This document shows positions 27,107 to 34,520 of a stretch of 64,000 nt of DNA, piece after piece. The stretch's first letter is position 1. Each line of letters opens with the position of its first letter. Source of the DNA: Citrobacter sp. RHB25-C09. Its GTDB lineage: Bacteria > Pseudomonadota > Gammaproteobacteria > Enterobacterales > Enterobacteriaceae. The DNA lies in contig NZ_CP057483.1 in assembly GCF_013836145.1 (NCBI RefSeq), forward strand, positions 3,100,001-3,164,000. The letters run 5' to 3'. Position numbers and translations under genes: made by a program. The notes under the pieces are model-generated. The model made no database searches. It saw only the letters and a list, made by a program, of their open reading frames with translations, and had not been told where the DNA came from.

Positions 27107-27187
27107 TTGCCGGATGGCGGCGCTTTGCGCCTTATCCGGCCTACAAAATCCGAACCGTAGGCCGGATAAGCGCAGCGCCATCCGGCA
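27107..27187. repeat. BIME inside the eut operon, eutM-eutN gap
   Basis: Two facing REP units (GCCTTATCCGGCCTAC and GTAGGCCGGATAAGCGC) with flanking GCCGGATGG and CCATCCGGC arms fill the 107-base gap between the major shell gene eutM and eutN. Confidence 0.9.
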
Positions 27188-27200
27188 CCACGAGTCCTGC

Positions 27201-27491
27201 TTAGATGTTGCTGTCGCCTTTGAAGCTGATCGGGAAAACCTCTTCCAGATCGCCGTGCGGACGCGGGATGACGTGCACAGAAACCAGCTCACCAATACGC
27301 TGAGCGGCGGCGGCGCCTGCATCGGTGGCTGCTTTGCACGCTGCAACATCACCGCGAACCATGGCAGTCACCAGACCGCCGCCAATCTGCTTCACACCAA
27401 CCAGCTTCACGCGTGCGGCTTTGACCATCGCATCTGAGGCCTCAATCAGCGCAACCAGGCCCCGCGTTTCAATCATTCCTAATGCTTCCAT
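27201..27491 (-). CDS. eutM: Major microcompartment shell protein EutM
   Basis: This 96-residue single-BMC-domain protein forms hexagonal tiles, the bulk of the shell. The signature EALGMIETRGLVALIEASDAM at the N-terminus and VAACKAATDAGAAAA in the middle are plain. It follows eutD by 36 bases and is followed by a BIME, which could stabilise its message for high expression. Confidence 0.97.
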   Translation of the reverse strand: MEALGMIETRGLVALIEASDAMVKAARVKLVGVKQIGGGLVTAMVRGDVAACKAATDAGAAAAQRIGELVSVHVIPRPHGDLEEVFPISFKGDSNI

Positions 27492-27527
27492 TGTGTTTTC
27501 CTCTCATGGGGTCCAGAACGGGACCGT

Positions 27528-28544
27528 TTATACAACCAGGGTTTGCGAGTCGCGTTCGCGGCTCATGTCAGTCTGGCGCGGCACAGATGCCACCAACGCC
27601 AGTTCGATAATTTCCTGTACGCTACAGCCTCGGGAAAGGTCATGAAGCGGTGCGGCAAGCCCCTGAATCAGAGGCCCGACCGCGCGATAGCCCCCGAGAC
27701 GCTGGGCGATCTTGTAGCCAATATTTCCTGCCTCCAGCGATGGAAAGACCATCACGTTGGCGTTACCGCGTAGCGGACTGGCGGGGGCTTTTTGTGCAGC
27801 CACCTCCGGCACGAAGGCGGCATCAAACTGCAGCTCGCCGTCGACGATGAGCTGGGGTGCGCGTTCACGGACAATCTCCGTCGCCTGCTGAACGTTCGCG
27901 ACGTTGGGATGACGGGCGCTGCCGTTGCTTGAGAACGACAGCATCGCCACCCGCGGCTCTTCTCCGGTAATCCCGCTCCAGGTATCAGCGCTGGCGATAG
28001 CGATATCCGCCAACTGCGCCGCCGTCGGCTGCGGCACCACGCTACAGTCGGCAAACCCTAACGCTGGGCCGACGTACTGCGGCAACATGAGAAAAATGGA
28101 GGACAGCGTTTTGCAGCCCGGCTGGAGCCCGATAATGCGCAAACCTGCACGCAGCACGTTGGCGGTCGAAGAAAGGTTGCCCGCGATACAGACGTCAGCG
28201 CTGCCCGCGCTGACCATTGCCGCGGCAAACATCAGCGGGTCGTTGAGTTTTTCAACGGCATCCGGCGGTGTTTTCTCGCCTGCACGCGCCTGCCAGCGCT
28301 GGGCGAACGCCTCACGCATCGCCACGTTGCTGTGCGGGTCGATGACCTGAATCCCGTCCAGCGCGATACGATGACTAAGCGCGAACTGGCGCAGAGCAAA
28401 CGGACTGGCCACCAGAATGGGACGCGCCAGCTTATGCTGTTGCAGATAGTGCGCGGCCTTCAGCACGCGCTCGTCTAAGGCGTCCGGAAAGACCACCCGC
28501 GCCGGAGCGCTCTGGGCAAGCTGGCGGGCGCGTTCAATAATCAT
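27528..28544 (-). CDS. eutD: Phosphotransacetylase EutD
   Basis: This 338-residue enzyme interconverts acetyl-CoA and acetyl phosphate, recycling CoA in the microcompartment. Family blocks include ARVVFPDALDERVL at the N-terminus, MLSFSSNGSARHP and the C-terminal GGYRAVGPLIQGLAAP. The start overlaps the eutT stop (ATGA). It is homologous to the C-terminal half of MaeB 3 kb away. Some authors call it eutI. Confidence 0.96.
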   Translation of the reverse strand: MIIERARQLAQSAPARVVFPDALDERVLKAAHYLQQHKLARPILVASPFALRQFALSHRIALDGIQVIDPHSNVAMREAFAQRWQARAGEKTPPDAVEKLNDPLMFAAAMVSAGSADVCIAGNLSSTANVLRAGLRIIGLQPGCKTLSSIFLMLPQYVGPALGFADCSVVPQPTAAQLADIAIASADTWSGITGEEPRVAMLSFSSNGSARHPNVANVQQATEIVRERAPQLIVDGELQFDAAFVPEVAAQKAPASPLRGNANVMVFPSLEAGNIGYKIAQRLGGYRAVGPLIQGLAAPLHDLSRGCSVQEIIELALVASVPRQTDMSRERDSQTLVV

Positions 28545-29344
28545 TGTTCACCTCCCAGTCGCTGTTGGATCTGGCTGACGGTGAGCGGACGTTTCGTGAC
28601 ACAGAGAATCATCATCACGTAGACCGCGCTGGAAAGGCGGTTCAGCGCCTGCATGATGTCAGGGCGCAACACCTCGAAGCTGCGGGTGATGAACACCTGA
28701 GCGGCGATCGTTTCCGTCTCGCGAATTTTGGTACGCAGCAGATTCAGCAGCGCGGCATCACGGCCGTGGCTCGCTTCCGGCACCAGATGATCGTGATCGA
28801 GATAGCGCAGCGGCTGATGAGACAGCCGGTGCAGATCGTCTTCGCAAAGCCCGACAATTGCCTGCGCCGCCAGCGGCTCATCCATGGCATCAGCACGCAT
28901 AATGTTGCCCAGCCGCGAACGAATATCCGCCAGCCACGGCTGCCAGGACTCCGCCAGCTCGATTTGCAGCCACACCGCCAGCGCGATAGTGCTGTCCAGC
29001 GCGGCACGAAAGCCGAGGCGCGGGTCGCTCTTGGCGACCATTTTGTCGGCGGTTAAATGGGTCAGGGTGTCGGGCTTTTTCGCTACCGGCTGGCGGCACA
29101 GTTCGCAGCAGGCCTGCGGATGGCTGTCGCTACTGGTTAAACCGTGTACCGGCTGCGGCTGCTGCTGTTCGTCATCGACAAACAGACGGCCCTGTTCATC
29201 AAGAAACTTGATGCGCAGGCGGCGACCTTCCAGCAACTCCCTGGCAGAAGGCGTCAGGCGGGCGTCGGCGGGGAGATGTATTTCTGCTCCCTCGCTGAGC
29301 GTATGGTTCGCTCTGAGCCACGCTTCGGTGATGAAATCTTTCAT
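28541..29344 (-). CDS. eutT: Ethanolamine corrinoid adenosyltransferase EutT
   Basis: The ATG at 29344 gives 267 residues and forms an ATGA overlap with the eutQ stop; an in-frame start eight codons upstream is rejected. EutT converts cob(I)alamin to adenosylcobalamin for EutBC. The metal-binding motif H-x11-CC-x2-C is intact: His67, Cys79, Cys80 and Cys83 (CCELC). The C-terminal helical bundle is of the cobalamin adenosyltransferase type. Confidence 0.95.
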   Translation of the reverse strand: MKDFITEAWLRANHTLSEGAEIHLPADARLTPSARELLEGRRLRIKFLDEQGRLFVDDEQQQPQPVHGLTSSDSHPQACCELCRQPVAKKPDTLTHLTADKMVAKSDPRLGFRAALDSTIALAVWLQIELAESWQPWLADIRSRLGNIMRADAMDEPLAAQAIVGLCEDDLHRLSHQPLRYLDHDHLVPEASHGRDAALLNLLRTKIRETETIAAQVFITRSFEVLRPDIMQALNRLSSAVYVMMILCVTKRPLTVSQIQQRLGGEQ

Positions 29345-30030
29345 ACCGATTGCCAGTTTGCCGGCCATGCCACGTAGAGAAAGCGCACGGTCGACGGCGT
29401 ACCGAATTCAATGCTGGAGCCTTTCGGGATAAACATCACGTCCCCGGCTTTGGCAATCATCGTTTCCCCTTCATGACGCACGTGCAGCTCGCCTTCCAGG
29501 ATCATGTCGATTTCGTCATAGTTCAGCGTCCATGGGAAAAAGGCGTTATCCCACTGCATAAACCCGGCGGCCATGCTGCTGCCGTCCTGTTCGGTCACCA
29601 GATCGGTTAAGCCCACACAGTGCGGCTCGGCACCGTCGAAACGGCCAAACTTGACGCTGCTGCCATCGACAACTTTGATCCCGCCTTTACCGGTCACCGA
29701 TCTGAAACCAGGCTGCATTCCGCCCTGCTCCAGTGACGCTTTCTCCTTCATCACCTTGTCCATCAACTGCGCGACCAGGCTCTCGGTAAACTGGCCTTCC
29801 GGCAGCTGGGCGATAATGGTTTCACGGATGCGCTGGGTTTCGGTTTTGCCCTCATCGCCGCGCGCTGCTGCCGGTGTAGTTTCGTCGCATTCCACGAGGG
29901 TGATGCCCAGTAGCTCCGCGACCTCGCGTGCTTCCGGAGTAATGATGCTGGCACGCAAAACAACCGATATTTCCTGTTCGCCTTGTGCGTGCGCCGCACG
30001 AATATCATTTGCTGTAATGAGTTTTTTCAC
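29341..30030 (-). CDS. eutQ: Acetate kinase EutQ
   Basis: The 229 residues comprise a variable N-terminal part (1-~100) and a C-terminal cupin barrel (about 110-225; EIDMILEGELHVRHEGE, FIPKGSSIEF). EutQ has been shown in Salmonella to have acetate kinase activity and to matter for compartment assembly. Its start overlaps the eutP stop by 26 bases. Confidence 0.95.
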   Translation of the reverse strand: MKKLITANDIRAAHAQGEQEISVVLRASIITPEAREVAELLGITLVECDETTPAAARGDEGKTETQRIRETIIAQLPEGQFTESLVAQLMDKVMKEKASLEQGGMQPGFRSVTGKGGIKVVDGSSVKFGRFDGAEPHCVGLTDLVTEQDGSSMAAGFMQWDNAFFPWTLNYDEIDMILEGELHVRHEGETMIAKAGDVMFIPKGSSIEFGTPSTVRFLYVAWPANWQSV

Positions 30031-30487
30031 CTGCCCCTTCCTCCTGTTCGGTGAGCGTTGCCAGATAGTTGATTAAGCACTGCACGCTTTGTGGGTCATG
30101 GTTGTTGAGCGCGAAGATCGGCTCATGAAAACCTGTTTCCCGCAGTAATTGCCGTGTTGCAGCGACATCGGCATCCGGCATGTCCGTTTTACTGATAACG
30201 GCGATATGTCGTTTACGCGTGCCAATATCCAGCAGCCCGGCAGGTAAACGACTTTGTTGGTCATTTGCGGCATGGACATAAATCAACGTATCTACATCCT
30301 GCAACGTGGTAATTAAGGCGTGGTACCAACGGGGATGGCTGAAATATTCCCCAGGTGTATCAATATCGCCATTTTCATTAAACTCCACGGCCTGCGTTTT
30401 TCTGGCGAGGGAATAATTACCCTGTAGCGCATTAAAAAGGGTTGTTTTTCCCGCGCCGACGGTGCCAACGAACGCAATACGTTTCAT
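30005..30487 (-). CDS. eutP: P-loop NTPase EutP
   Basis: The ATG at 30487 gives 160 residues; the frame begins two codons earlier with GTG, but GGAG is best spaced for the ATG. The Walker A motif GTVGAGKTT is at residues 8-16, and SKTDMPDAD resembles the G4 region of small GTPases. It has been assigned acetate kinase activity by some authors; its role remains unclear. Confidence 0.93.
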   Translation of the reverse strand: MKRIAFVGTVGAGKTTLFNALQGNYSLARKTQAVEFNENGDIDTPGEYFSHPRWYHALITTLQDVDTLIYVHAANDQQSRLPAGLLDIGTRKRHIAVISKTDMPDADVAATRQLLRETGFHEPIFALNNHDPQSVQCLINYLATLTEQEEGAGEKTHYSK

Positions 30488-30499
30488 ACGCACTCCGAA

Positions 30500-30835
30500 T
30501 TAGCTTTTTGTTAGCTCGCACAATGTGAAATTTAATAAACGCCCAAGACCGCTGACTGTCTGTAATAAGGCTTCCTCTACTGCGCCGACGGAGCCGTAGA
30601 TCACCAGCGCACCACTGAACCGGTCGAGAAAACCGATATGCACATCGGCGGCCTTCATCGCCAGATCGCCCGCAATCATTGCGGTTTCACCGGGCGTCAG
30701 CGTCATAATACCGATGGCCCCGGCTTCGGGAACGCCGATCTTTTTCGCCAACTCTTCGCCCGGATGCGCAATGAGATGCGCCAGCGTGACCTGTTTGCCC
30801 GGCACAAATTCCTGAATGATGCGTTCTTTATCCAT
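30500..30835 (-). CDS. eutS: Microcompartment shell protein EutS
   Basis: This 111-residue protein has a circularly permuted BMC domain that gives bent hexamers, suited to shell edges. Recognisable blocks are RIIQEFVPGKQVTLAHLIAHP and GAIGIMTLTPGETAMIAGD. It is the first gene of the eut operon, with the main promoter in the 159-base gap to maeB. Confidence 0.96.
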   Translation of the reverse strand: MDKERIIQEFVPGKQVTLAHLIAHPGEELAKKIGVPEAGAIGIMTLTPGETAMIAGDLAMKAADVHIGFLDRFSGALVIYGSVGAVEEALLQTVSGLGRLLNFTLCELTKS

Positions 30836-30950
30836 TTGCCACCGCCTGTACTGAGACTGAGCTTATCGTGGCAATTTTTTGTCAGAGTAAATAACAAAAT
30901 TCGGCAAGGTGATTTAAAAGGTGAAGTAGATCACTTAGAAAGGGGAAATA
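30836..30950 (-). promoter_or_regulatory. eut operon promoter region with a CRP-like site
   Basis: On the minus strand AGTGATCTACTTCACC (30920-30935) has the CRP half-sites GTGA and TCAC with a six-base spacer, about 85 bases before the eutS ATG. The eut operon is known to be activated by EutR and to respond to CRP. An EutR operator is also expected here, but I cannot place it by eye. Confidence 0.55.
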
Positions 30951-30975
30951 AAAAAGCGCGGGAGAATCCCGCGCT
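30951..30975 (-). terminator. Terminator of maeB
   Basis: The stem AGCGCGGGA/TCCCGCGCT with a tight loop is followed by TTTTTTATTT on the minus strand, 20 bases after the maeB stop. Confidence 0.92.
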
Positions 30976-30994
30976 GGAATAAATAAAACCTGGA

Positions 30995-33274
30995 TTACAA
31001 CGGTTGAGTTTGCGCTTCCACTACCGCCAGCGCCACCATATTAACGATTCGACGAACAGAGGCGATCGGCGTTAATACGTGTACCGGTTTTGCGACGCCC
31101 ATCAGTACCGGGCCAACCGTTACCCCTTCGGAGCTGGAAACGCGCAGCAAGTTGTAACTAATACGCGCGGCTTCCATATTTGGCATTACCAGAATATTGG
31201 CAGAGCCCTTCAGCGGGCTGTCCGGCATCCGATCATTCCGTATGCTTTCCACCAGCGCAGCATCACCATGCATTTCACCATCGATCATCAACTCAGGCGC
31301 ACGCATTTTGATAAGTTCCAGCGCGGCGCGCATTTTGCTGGCGGAAGGACCGTTGGACGAACCAAAGTTGGAATGCGACAGCAGCGCGACTCTCGGTTCG
31401 ATACCAAAACGACGCACGGTTTCCGCCGCCATCACGGCGATTTCTGCCAGTTCGTCCGGGGTTGGATCGTCGTTGACGTAGGTGTCCGCGATAAAGGTGT
31501 TGCCGCTCGGCAGCAGCAGCGCGTTCATTGCCCCGGCGGTATGAACGCCGTCGCGGTAGCCAAAGACCTCTTTCACCACGCTGAAATGCTCATGGTAGTC
31601 ACCAATGGTACCGCAGATCATCGCATCGGCTTCGCCACGCTGCACCATGATCGCGCCAATCACCGTGGTGTTAGCGATCACCGCGCGCTGAGCCTGCTCC
31701 TGCGTAATGCCGCGACGCTTCATGATCTGGTAATACTCGCTCCAGTACTCTTTAAAGCGCGGATCGGATTCATTATTGACGATCTCAAAATCGACACCCG
31801 CTTTGATCTGTAGTCCCAGCTTCTGGATGCGCATCTCGATCACGCTCGGACGACCAATCAGAATCGGCTTCGCCAGACCCAGCGTGATCAGCTCCTGCGT
31901 GGCGTGCAGTACGCGCGCCTCTTCCCCTTCCGGCAGCACCACGCGCTTCGGCGCTTTACGCGCCAGCGAGAAAATGGGCTTCATGAACAGGTTAGTTTTA
32001 TAGACAAACTCCGTCAGCTTATCGATGTAGGCGTCGAAGTCGGCAATCGGGCGCGTTGCCACGCCGGAATCCATCGCCGCTTTGGCCACCGCAGGGGCGA
32101 TTTTGACGATAAGACGCGGGTCGAACGGCTTAGGAATGATGTACTCCGCGCCGAAGCTCAGATCCTGATCGCCATAGGCCGAGGCTACGACTTCGCTCTG
32201 TTCGGCGTGCGCCAGTTCGGCAATGGCGTGAACCGCTGCCAGCTTCATCTCTTCGTTGATTGCCGTTGCACCAACGTCCAGCGCGCCACGGAAGATGAAC
32301 GGGAAGCACAGCACGTTGTTCACCTGGTTCGGATAGTCTGAACGACCGGTACAGATAATGGCGTCGGGACGCACGGCTTTTGCCAGCGGCGGCAGGATTT
32401 CAGGTTCCGGGTTTGCCAGTGCCAGAATCATTGGCGCACGGGCCATTTTCTTGACCATCTCAGGGGTCAGCACTTTCGGTCCAGAGCAGCCGAGGAAAAT
32501 ATCCGCACCTTCGATAACGTCATCCAGCGTGCGTTTGCCGTCATCGACAACCGCGTAGGCCGCTTTGGTTTCCGCCATGTTTGGCTCACGGTCTTTGTAG
32601 ATCACCCCTTTTGAGTCGCAGACCACGATGTTGTGCTTCTGCATTCCGAGCGCCACCAGCAGGTTCATACAGGCGATGGCCGCTGCGCCCGCGCCGGAAA
32701 CCACCATCCGCACGTCGGAGATATTCTTTTCCACCACCCGCAGGCCATTCAGAACAGCGGCCGTACTGATGATCGCGGTGCCGTGCTGGTCGTCGTGGAA
32801 AACCGGGATGTTCATGCGCTCGCGCAGCTTCTGCTCAATGTAGAAACACTCAGGCGCTTTAATGTCTTCGAGGTTGATCCCGCCGAACGTCGGCTCCAGC
32901 GCGGCAACCACGTTGATAAATTTATCCGGGTCGAGTTCATCGACTTCGATATCGAAGACATCAATTCCGGCGAACTTTTTAAACAAAACGCCCTTACCTT
33001 CCATGACCGGTTTGCCCGCCAGCGCCCCGATATTGCCTAAGCCCAGCACCGCCGTACCGTTGGAGATCACCGCGACAAGGTTGCCGCGCGCGGTGTATTT
33101 GTACGCCGCCAGCGGATCTTTTTCGATTTCAAGGCAAGGCGCCGCAACGCCCGGCGAGTAGGCCAGCGCCAGATCGCGCTGCGTAGCGAGAGGCTTGGTG
33201 GGAGAAACCTGGATTTTACCCGGTACCGGAAACTCGTGGAAATCAAGGGCGCTTTGTTTTAACTGGTCATCCAT
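30995..33274 (-). CDS. maeB: NADP-dependent malic enzyme MaeB
   Basis: This 759-residue protein is a two-domain chain. The N-terminal malic enzyme part (about 1-425) decarboxylates malate to pyruvate with NADP+; NIPVFHDDQHGTAIIS and VVSGAGAAAIACMN are visible. The C-terminal part (about 430-759) is a phosphotransacetylase-like domain (RVVLPEGEEARVL, LLSHSNFGSS) thought to be regulatory, sensing acetyl-CoA. It is full length. It is divergent from talA across a 275-base gap. Confidence 0.97.
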   Translation of the reverse strand: MDDQLKQSALDFHEFPVPGKIQVSPTKPLATQRDLALAYSPGVAAPCLEIEKDPLAAYKYTARGNLVAVISNGTAVLGLGNIGALAGKPVMEGKGVLFKKFAGIDVFDIEVDELDPDKFINVVAALEPTFGGINLEDIKAPECFYIEQKLRERMNIPVFHDDQHGTAIISTAAVLNGLRVVEKNISDVRMVVSGAGAAAIACMNLLVALGMQKHNIVVCDSKGVIYKDREPNMAETKAAYAVVDDGKRTLDDVIEGADIFLGCSGPKVLTPEMVKKMARAPMILALANPEPEILPPLAKAVRPDAIICTGRSDYPNQVNNVLCFPFIFRGALDVGATAINEEMKLAAVHAIAELAHAEQSEVVASAYGDQDLSFGAEYIIPKPFDPRLIVKIAPAVAKAAMDSGVATRPIADFDAYIDKLTEFVYKTNLFMKPIFSLARKAPKRVVLPEGEEARVLHATQELITLGLAKPILIGRPSVIEMRIQKLGLQIKAGVDFEIVNNESDPRFKEYWSEYYQIMKRRGITQEQAQRAVIANTTVIGAIMVQRGEADAMICGTIGDYHEHFSVVKEVFGYRDGVHTAGAMNALLLPSGNTFIADTYVNDDPTPDELAEIAVMAAETVRRFGIEPRVALLSHSNFGSSNGPSASKMRAALELIKMRAPELMIDGEMHGDAALVESIRNDRMPDSPLKGSANILVMPNMEAARISYNLLRVSSSEGVTVGPVLMGVAKPVHVLTPIASVRRIVNMVALAVVEAQTQPL

Positions 33275-33549
33275 CTTATTGTTCCTTTCACGTATCTATC
33301 AAAAAAGTGACGCGGCAGTTGAGTGCGCCGCACATTATCACCTTCCCGCGCGACACAAACTTTGAACATCCCCAAACTCTGACAATTCCAATAAAGAATT
33401 CGTAATCAACTCATAACATCCATGTTACCTGCTTAAGCCAGCAATACCATGCCTGTCTGCTATGCTTTTTTGTTATGCAGCGCCTGAATTTTCCAGAAGT
33501 GTGAATTAACGCACTCATCTAACACTTTACTTTTCAAGGAGTATTTCCT
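33275..33549. promoter_or_regulatory. Divergent maeB/talA promoter region
   Basis: This 275-base gap holds the maeB SD on the minus strand and, at 33460-33466, CTATGCT on the plus strand, close to the sigma-S -10 consensus CTATACT. In E. coli talA-tktB is RpoS-dependent, which fits. The talA SD (AAGGAG) precedes its ATG. Confidence 0.55.
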
Positions 33550-34500
33550 ATGAACCAGCTAGACGGCATCAAACAATTCACCACTGTGGTGGCAGACAGT
33601 GGCGATATTGAGTCTATTCGTCATTACCAACCCGAAGACGCCACCACCAACCCTTCGCTGCTACTGAAAGCGGCTGCGCTGGAGCACTACGGTCACCTGA
33701 TTGATGACGCCATCCAGTGGGGGAAAAAACACGGTCAAACCCAGGAACAACAGGTTGCCGAAGCCTGTGACAAACTGGCAGTGAATTTTGGTGCGGAAAT
33801 TCTGAAAAGTATCCCCGGTCGCGTATCGACCGAAGTCGATGCACGCCTTTCTTTCGATAAAGAAAAGAGCATTGAGAAAGCCCGCCACCTGGTTGACCTG
33901 TACCAACAGCAGGGCATCGATAAATCACGCATTTTGATTAAGTTAGCCTCCACCTGGGAAGGGATTCGTGCAGCGGAAACGCTGGAAAAAGAGGGGATCC
34001 ACTGCAACCTGACGCTGTTGTTCTCCTTTGCTCAGGCACGTGCCTGCGCGGAAGCCGGTGTCTTTTTGATCTCCCCGTTTGTGGGGCGCATTTATGACTG
34101 GTACCAGACACGCAGCCCGATGGATCCGTATGTGGTAGAGGAAGATCCGGGCGTTAAGTCGGTACGTAATATCTACGATTACTTTAAACAGCATCGCTAT
34201 GACACCATCGTCATGGGTGCCAGCTTCCGCCGCACCGGACAGATCCTCGCGCTGACGGGCTGCGATCGTCTGACGATTGCCCCTAATCTACTGAAAGAAC
34301 TGCAGGAAAAAGAAGAGCCAGTGGTACGCAAGCTGGTGCCTTCTTCACACACGTTCCCACGCCCAACGCCAATGACTGAAGCTGAATTCCGTTGGGAACA
34401 TAACCAGGACGCAATGGCGGTTGAAAAACTGTCTGACGGCATCCGCCTGTTCGCTGTTGACCAACGCAAACTGGAAGACCTGCTTGCTGCCAAACTCTAA
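33550..34500 (+). CDS. talA: Transaldolase A
   Basis: This 316-residue transaldolase moves a dihydroxyacetone unit between sugar phosphates in the non-oxidative pentose phosphate pathway. The Schiff-base lysine is Lys131 in ILIKLASTWEG. The N-terminal ATTNPSLLLKA and the RTGQILALTGCDRLTI blocks are typical. It forms an operon with tktB, 20 bases downstream. It is the stationary-phase isozyme. Confidence 0.97.
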   Translation: MNQLDGIKQFTTVVADSGDIESIRHYQPEDATTNPSLLLKAAALEHYGHLIDDAIQWGKKHGQTQEQQVAEACDKLAVNFGAEILKSIPGRVSTEVDARLSFDKEKSIEKARHLVDLYQQQGIDKSRILIKLASTWEGIRAAETLEKEGIHCNLTLLFSFAQARACAEAGVFLISPFVGRIYDWYQTRSPMDPYVVEEDPGVKSVRNIYDYFKQHRYDTIVMGASFRRTGQILALTGCDRLTIAPNLLKELQEKEEPVVRKLVPSSHTFPRPTPMTEAEFRWEHNQDAMAVEKLSDGIRLFAVDQRKLEDLLAAKL

Positions 34501-34520
34501 ACCTTGCCATGGAGCTTTTT

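Noticed and set aside
23264..27187. Repeated short palindromes as a possible CRISPR array
   Set aside because: The repeats are REP units: irregular spacing, alternating orientation, scattered over the window, no spacers and no cas genes.
31079..31813. 244-codon plus-strand frame
   Set aside because: Antisense to the phosphotransacetylase-like end of maeB; the His-rich product looks like a shadow.
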